A stretch of DNA of 64,000 nucleotides, from assembly GCA_027924645.1 (NCBI GenBank), contig BSBN01000038.1:496001-560000 (forward strand), given 5' to 3'. The notes under the pieces were generated by a model that saw only the letters and a program-made list of their open reading frames with translations, searched no databases and was not told where the DNA came from. Both the position numbers and the translations under genes were made by a program. Every line of letters starts with the position of its first letter. The stretch's first letter is position 1. Positions 58,399 to 64,000 of this stretch are shown in pieces. This stretch comes from Cunninghamia lanceolata. Lineage: Eukaryota; Streptophyta; Pinopsida; Cupressales; Cupressaceae.

Positions 58399-60139
58399 GT
58401 AACACATGATGTGAAAAACCATCAAGACACAATTCTGCACCAATTTCTTTTCTTTCTTATTCTCCTCCTTTCTCTTACACATCTTACTCTCTCTTTGATC
58501 ACTGATTCTTTTCTTTTTCACATTGCTCTCTCTTTCCCCCTTTGTTTTTCACATGAACTCTCTCCCCCTTTGACATTAATGGCAAAGGGTGACACAACTT
58601 TCCCTTTTTATGATATTGCACATACTTTCACTACTCACTACTGCTCTGCAACATCTTTTTCTTTCACTATACTGAATGCTTGCTTCCCCTTAGAAGCATA
58701 TACCAAACTGTACCAATTCTTACTTTCATTTTAGAGGACCTCAGGACCTTCACAAACTAACACTTCCAGAGTAACATATCTCATCTTCTCAAGACTTCAA
58801 ACTTGACTCTACACTGATCAGGGCATGACATCCAACCATGAACTTTCCTTCTTCTTTAGGAACATAACATCTCATCTTTTATCAACCTTCATGACAACTT
58901 ATGACAACTGTTTAGTATGAAAAAGAGGGGATTTTGTTTAGGGTTTGGTTTTGATGGTTTGTGTTGATCCTCCTTTCACCACTAAACATTCAAGGTCATT
59001 CAATCGAGTAGAAAGTCTACTATAGATCTCCTGTCACTTGGAACATAGGGGAAGATTGGAATTGTGTGATTTAGTTGTTCAATTAAGTCCAATTATGTTC
59101 AAAACCCTAATTACATGAATTCGTGAACAAATGGACAAATTACGAAAAATGATCGCACACAGAGATATCAAATGACAATCAAATGTGTACCAGATTTTGA
59201 AGTTTAGAAAATGGAGAAGTCGGGGACTAATGAGCGGGCACCCTAGTCCAATGCCACAGTTTTTATTAGGGTTTGGGAATCTTGTCTGCAACATGTTCCT
59301 ATTGTTCTAAAGATTTTCCATGTGTAGGATCCGGAAGACTAGTAAGCAGGCACCCGAATCTAGGTCCCTATTTTCTTCTCTGATCTGCAATTCTGATAGT
59401 CTGTACTACTCTTCTACAACTCCACTTCTTCTGCTTCTGCAACCTATAACCTGTAATCACAGAAAAATGGGTTGGGGGTTGTGGTGTTTAGAGGCTTGCC
59501 TCAGTCAAGCCCCAGAGATACATTCAAGTCTTCCGAACACTATTGTCAAATAAAGAGTGCATATCCCTATGGGATAGAGGTAAAATCCAGGTGATAAATG
59601 ATAGAAAACATAATTGATATCACCTTGTAGTGAAGATCTCATGGAAGGAAGATGCTCTTCATGCCATGAGGAGATGGATGCCAAATTTGCAAATACAAAC
59701 ACAAGAATAATGTTCTTCTCTGCCACACAATGAATATTTTGAATGCTCTAGAATCACAAGTATGCATAAAATCCATCTAGTTTATAAATGATAACCTAAT
59801 CATGCTTATATGCAACCACAAACATTCCCACTAAGAATTTGATAATTCAAACTTACTGTGTCGGCATAGGACCTAAGTAACGATCATAAACCAACACTTT
59901 GAAATTGGTCCTGACCTAAAATAAGGTAGGACTAGGGCATGGACACCCAAGTCCTCCTCCTTATTTCAGGTAGGATTTATGTTAAGTGCACCCCCTGAGT
60001 CCTAATTGCCATGAAACTTCAAGGTTTTCTCATCGGGAGTCATCAAAATCATGCAAGATGCTCTAAATGCATTCTAAAGGACCCAAGAGCTAAACCTTAA
60101 GAGGAAAAAGTCCCCAAGGTTACTTTTTCAGACATAACA
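58399..60139 (-). repeat. C/T-rich stretch, then a second LTR-like sequence
   Basis: From 58,400 to 58,740 the plus strand is pyrimidine-rich, and the 152-codon frame there reflects composition only. At 60,139 the minus strand starts TGTTATGTCTGAAAAAGTAA directly after AAGTGGGGGCTAAA (60,140-60,153), a purine tract, so an LTR in minus orientation probably runs downward from there. Its far end was not found. Two similar phrases (GCAGGCACCCGAATCTAGG and GCGGGCACCCTAGTCC) lie at 59,346 and 59,235. Confidence 0.5.
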
Positions 60140-60418
60140 TTTAGCCCCCACTTTAATATATGTATAAACACAAGGTCAATACATGCATTAAAGTGAGGTC
60201 AACAAGCACAGCAAACACGCCAAGCACAGAGAAGACAAACCCATCATAGTGAAGACAATAATAGGCATGCAAAACAAGGAGAAGATGGTATTGAAGACAC
60301 ACAAAACACAATGAATGCAGTAAATACAGTGATGATTTTCTTTTTCTTTTTCTTTTTCTCATATCTATGAAATGCAGATGCAAGTACAAGGAAAGTAAAC
60401 ACATCACCCATAATGCAA

Positions 60419-60910
60419 GAGGGACTCATCACCACCGGTCTTTAAATTGCATATGGGGCAACAGACACGCAATACAAATCAAGCATGCCATACAAAATAA
60501 GCACACCATACAAATCCCAAAGCATAGGAGGGACTCATTACCACCAGTCTTTAAACTATGCTTGGGAACAAATGCGCAATACACACACACTTAGAAGACA
60601 CGGAGAAAACACGGCAGACAAGTGATGGAGTGTTCCTATTTCTAGGTTCATCACCATCTCAGGCACATTATAGGCACACACCGACTATTGGGCTTCACCA
60701 CAACAATCACTGAAGACACGCTTAAGGGTTAAGTTAGTCATAGAACTGGTCCCCGCCTTCGTAGAGGACTTTTGAAAATAATAGGATGTGTACTCTCCTT
60801 GAGAAGTACACCATCCCCACCTCCATAGAGGGATTAAGTGATTGTAATAGATTTCAAACAAATCTCAAAGTACAAGAGGGACTCATCGCCACCAGTCTTT
60901 AAGACTGCAC
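60419..60910. repeat. Three-copy motif upstream of the second purine tract
   Basis: GAGGGACTCATCACCACCGG, then TCTTTAAA, occurs at 60,419, with close copies at 60,528 and 60,876, each followed by a loosely similar A/C-rich stretch. The spacing of 109 and 348 is irregular. Long repeat-bearing untranslated regions between pol and the 3' LTR are known in Tat-lineage gypsy elements, so this may be one. Confidence 0.7.
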
Positions 60911-61826
60911 CTAAGAACAAGTACACTTGCTAGCATCTAAATCAGACAGCTTAACTTATATATGCCCCCACCTTAAGGTGGTTGATATTAGGTATCAATA
61001 TCAACCATGTAAAGGTAGGAAGAAAAAACACAAGGGAACACAAGCTGTCGCAAAGCCCATGCCCCCCGAAGGTGACATGTACTTTACAATCGCGAAATGT
61101 TCCCACAAACACATTCCTGCAAGAAAAGTGTTAGCATCCATATAACCATGATAAACAACAATGCATATGATCACTCACATAAAGAGAGCCGAGGTTATAC
61201 TACGGATTTGGAAACCAGGTATAACTGTGGGGCTATACTACGGAAATCTCAAAACTGAGTGTAACCAAGGTGAGATTCAAAGATAAACAAAGTGCACGGA
61301 GCAATAGTATTGTTATGGTTTGTAAGTGCGATAAGACAACATCAAGATCACATGGAGTGATTCTACTAGCCAAGTGTCGGATAATATATATCAACCCCAT
61401 CGTCATGTATGGACTTGGTCCATTTTTTTATTTCTCGTTGAAGGGACACTAGGTCTGTATCAGTATAATATGTTTTTCGTCATCCACCCTCTAGATAGAA
61501 ACACTAGAGGAAGGGAAACAATAAATCAAGAGAAGAGAAAAAAGTGCCTTAGGGGCAGTCACGTAGGAGGGTGCCCCCAGGTCACCAACCTCAATGTTAT
61601 GTCCATAAGACACAACACACAACAATGAAAATAGAGGAGAAGCAATATAGAAGAATGATGATACAAATAGAAGAAGGGTCACAATAGAGGTGGTCTCCCA
61701 ATATCCTAGACCTTACAAGAGAATCAAGGGTCATCCTAGGAGGCCTGAACAACACATAATACATCACGGGGGAAACACAACATGGAGGTAAAGGGTTAGA
61801 AATACTTAGCTGTAGGGACAACCAAA
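60911..61826. other. No recognised gene
   Basis: Mixed sequence between the three-copy motif and the acidic ORF. Short frames at 61,270-61,821 on both strands are unconvincing. Confidence 0.35.
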
Positions 61827-62638
61827 CTAACCTTTGTCAACAATTAAATCAATGTCATTTTCCCATGGATGAGGTGAATTCTTAAATTTCTCCTTGTCCA
61901 CTTCTATCAAACTAATTATTTCATCATAGTTCAGAAAGTCATCTTCAGCATCATAAGTTTCATTAAGAGAGTTTTCATACTCATCATTCTCAATGTGTTT
62001 TGTTAAATCTTCCACTACCTGAGGGTATGTATTCATGAGAGATGTATAATTGTCTAGGTCATATTGAGGCATAACATTAGTTTGTACAATGTGTCCTAAA
62101 CCTAGAATTACATTAACACCATCTTGTCCTTCTTTTATCAATTCTCTCATTTTATGAATAATAGGTATAGCTTGGTCCGCTATCCTTTCATTTTCCATAA
62201 ATGCTTGAAAATCGACTAGGTCGTTATCAAGTTTGTTTATTTGCTCATCAGATATATATGCTATCTCATTAATAGGGTCCTCAACATCATGAAAAAAAAA
62301 TTCTTCTATTGTAGTTGTAGGAGGTATGATGTCTTGCAAAAGTTGTGTTTCTCTTGTTGTTGGGAGGTATCAGTGATTTCATTGTCTTGTACTAGTATAT
62401 CCTCATGGGAAGTATCATTTTTGAAAGAATGACCAGAGGACAAGCTTATGTCATCATCACATGTAGTAGATATAGGATAAGTGCTATCACCATTATCTTT
62501 TTCATTGCTACTCATGGAGATGAACTCAATTAAGCTTTCTAATATCATAGGATGTTCACTCACGAGGGTTAAAAATTTGTCAAAATCAAGATCTTTGATA
62601 AATGCATGTAAATATACCATGGAAAAATGACATGAAGG
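61827..62638 (-). pseudogene. Unrecognised acidic ORF with one frameshift
   Basis: The minus strand is open from the LTR edge at 62,638 to a stop at 61,827 except for one frame change near 62,340-62,360. The N-terminal piece includes HAFIKDLDFDKFLTLVSEHP, then MILESLIEFISMSSNEKD and a Ser/Asp-rich stretch. The C-terminal piece includes IEEFFFHDVEDPINEIAYIS, VNVILGLGHIVQTNVM and an acidic end. Total about 270 residues, strongly acidic, no signal peptide or membrane segment. The last bases CAAAG|GTTAGT (boundary at 61,832/61,831) look like a splice donor. I cannot name the family. It may be a host exon or an extra ORF of an LTR element. Low GC and one shift over 800 bp suggest it was coding fairly recently. 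Confidence 0.5.
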
Positions 62639-64000
62639 TGTTGGAATTAGACCAGACAACTGAGAAGGGAGGGTGAATCAGTTGTCCCAAAATTTAACCT
62701 TTTCTTCCTTTTAATCTTCTTTCACAGTTTACAAATTGATTAATGATGTAAACATTAAAGCATGAAACAACATCACATAAGAAGAAACATAATCAACACA
62801 TTTGACACCAGGAATTTTGACGTGGAAACCCGGTTAAGGGAAAAAACCACAGTGGGTGTTAGCCCACAAGATTCGTACCTTATTAAAAGTACTTAAAAAG
62901 AATGGGAAGGAACTTGCCTTCAGGCTCACTACCCAGAGCTCACTGCTCAAAAGAGAGGCTCGCTATCTACAAGAAATTTTAATTTAACACAGAAAGAATT
63001 AACTGAGAAATAGCATCTACTTTATGCCTGGTTCAATTTCATTGAATGCTCATAAAATTTTTGTTATGCTTCCAAACTCTTCTTCGCTAACTCTTCACTC
63101 TATTTTGTTTTTGTTCTACTGCTCCTCTTCTTTAGTTTGCTCCTGATCCTTTCTTTGGATTTATTATTTTCGCTCAAGGATAATTTTCCATGACTCAACT
63201 ACACTCCTTTATATGTTTCATCAACCTTGGAATAAACATCAAGATCGGCACACCAAACATCTTACTTAATGTGAATCACTAAGCTATCGGCCAAACATAG
63301 TTAATACTTGAATCTTGTTTCAACAACATGCCATTCTCCAGAGAATTACTTCTGGAACATCCGTAATATGCTTGAATCATCCAGTTGGCCAGGATTGGGA
63401 AGAATAGCAACACTAAGAAGGAAATCTTCACCAACAAGCTCAAACTTCAATGCAAACCTCCAACATAGTAGTCACATGATCCAGAGACCTCCACAAGCAC
63501 AATGAATTCAACAAAAACATCTGCACTCCTCCAAATCATCAGAATCACTTGCATCTTCATCTAGAACCTCAAGAATACTATCTGCCATTACTGTTATCTT
63601 ATAAAGATTGCTGGCAGACCTCCAAACCATGAACCACTTGAGTGGATGATACACACTAACTTCCCAAACATGCCTCTAGATCTGCAGATCATTATTTGAC
63701 ATATCTGAAAAGATCCGGACCACTTCTCTATCACTCTATCTCTTCTAAATACTGCAAAATTGGTTCTACTCAGATGGCCATAGTTTCTTCAAATCTTCAT
63801 GCGGACTTCTCAAATCCTAACTGGAGCTACTTCACACAATCCTCTATACTGCCGTATGATCCGCATCCATTGATCTTTATTAATTTTCTCAATATCCTCG
63901 ACATTCTAGTCTTCTAGTCAAGAAACAAGATAGGATACAGTTGACACCAATGGCAACAAGAATATGTTGACATCAATGACAACACCGATTAGGCACATAT
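62639..64000 (-). repeat. Long LTR, minus orientation, cut by the window end
   Basis: Its 3' edge on the minus strand is CTAATTCCAACA at 62,639. The sequence continues to the window end, where GTTGACATCAATGACAACAC and GATTAGGCACATA match bases close to the start of the LTR at 58,376, so only about 10 bp should be missing. No primer-binding site follows the edge on the minus strand (it reads CCTTCATGTCATTTTTCC), so this is either a 3' LTR or a solo LTR, not a 5' LTR. Confidence 0.75.

Noticed and set aside
58276..58734. 152-codon open frame rich in Ser, Leu, Phe and Thr
   Set aside because: It reflects a pyrimidine-rich tract beside a polypurine tract, with no domain resemblance and no plausible codon bias.
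60342..60361. CTTTTT repeat run as a regulatory element
   Set aside because: It is a short simple repeat of about four units, with nothing nearby to regulate.

Overview
The window is AT-rich nuclear DNA from a plant with a large, repeat-dominated genome. A gymnosperm is my best guess, but it is an inference: it rests on many old, heavily mutated Ty1/copia, Ty3/gypsy, LINE and hAT relics, long LTRs, a PPR gene relic and no intact host gene in 64 kb. There is no bacterial or organellar gene arrangement. Almost every recognisable protein segment carries stops or frameshifts, so the sequence is mostly a graveyard of transposable elements.

Layout. 1-640: tail of a copia polyprotein and the start of its 3' LTR. 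2.2-3.2 kb: degenerate PPR gene relic, minus strand. 5.6-10.7 kb: nearly complete but dead copia element, plus strand, whose 3' LTR is cut after 120 bp. 10.7-14.46 kb: dead L1-type LINE, minus strand, abutting that cut. 14.6-18.1 kb: microsatellites, including 90 uninterrupted GT repeats, and a 99-bp duplication. 18.2-19.3 kb: dispersed repeat with a second copy at 52.7-53.9 kb. 21.9-24.8 kb: a hAT transposase C-terminus and an ORF1-only LINE-like element, flanked by a direct repeat of about 380 bp. 25.4-29.1 kb: two related copies of a minus-strand gag-like element without pol. 30.84-31.38 kb: copia-type solo LTR with perfect 5-bp target-site duplication. 34.3-36.06 kb: three adjoining tandem arrays (about 66, 290 and 35 bp). 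36.7-38.05 kb: second ORF1-only LINE-like element. 44.2-45.4 kb: hAT (DUF659-type) transposase relic, minus strand. 45.55-46.4 kb: another copia-like LTR. 48.26-50.0 kb: very uniform 228-bp tandem array. 54.25-56.72 kb: Ty3/gypsy element with a complete 5' LTR, a gag relic and a large internal deletion. 56.74-58.38 kb and 62.64 kb to the window end: two related long LTRs, minus strand. 58.9-62.6 kb: remains of another LTR element and an unrecognised acidic ORF.

There is no operon-like or pathway-level cooperation between genes. The interest lies in the history of insertions. A 188-bp retroposon sits in one copy of a duplicated locus and is absent from the other copy in the same window. Two LINE-like elements keep ORF1 and the 3' tail but lack ORF2. 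The tandem arrays appear to have grown one from another. I found no convincing new defence or metabolic system. The best candidates for undescribed biology are the ORF1-only retroposon family, the acidic ORF near 62 kb and a short module that recurs three times in the same reading frame.
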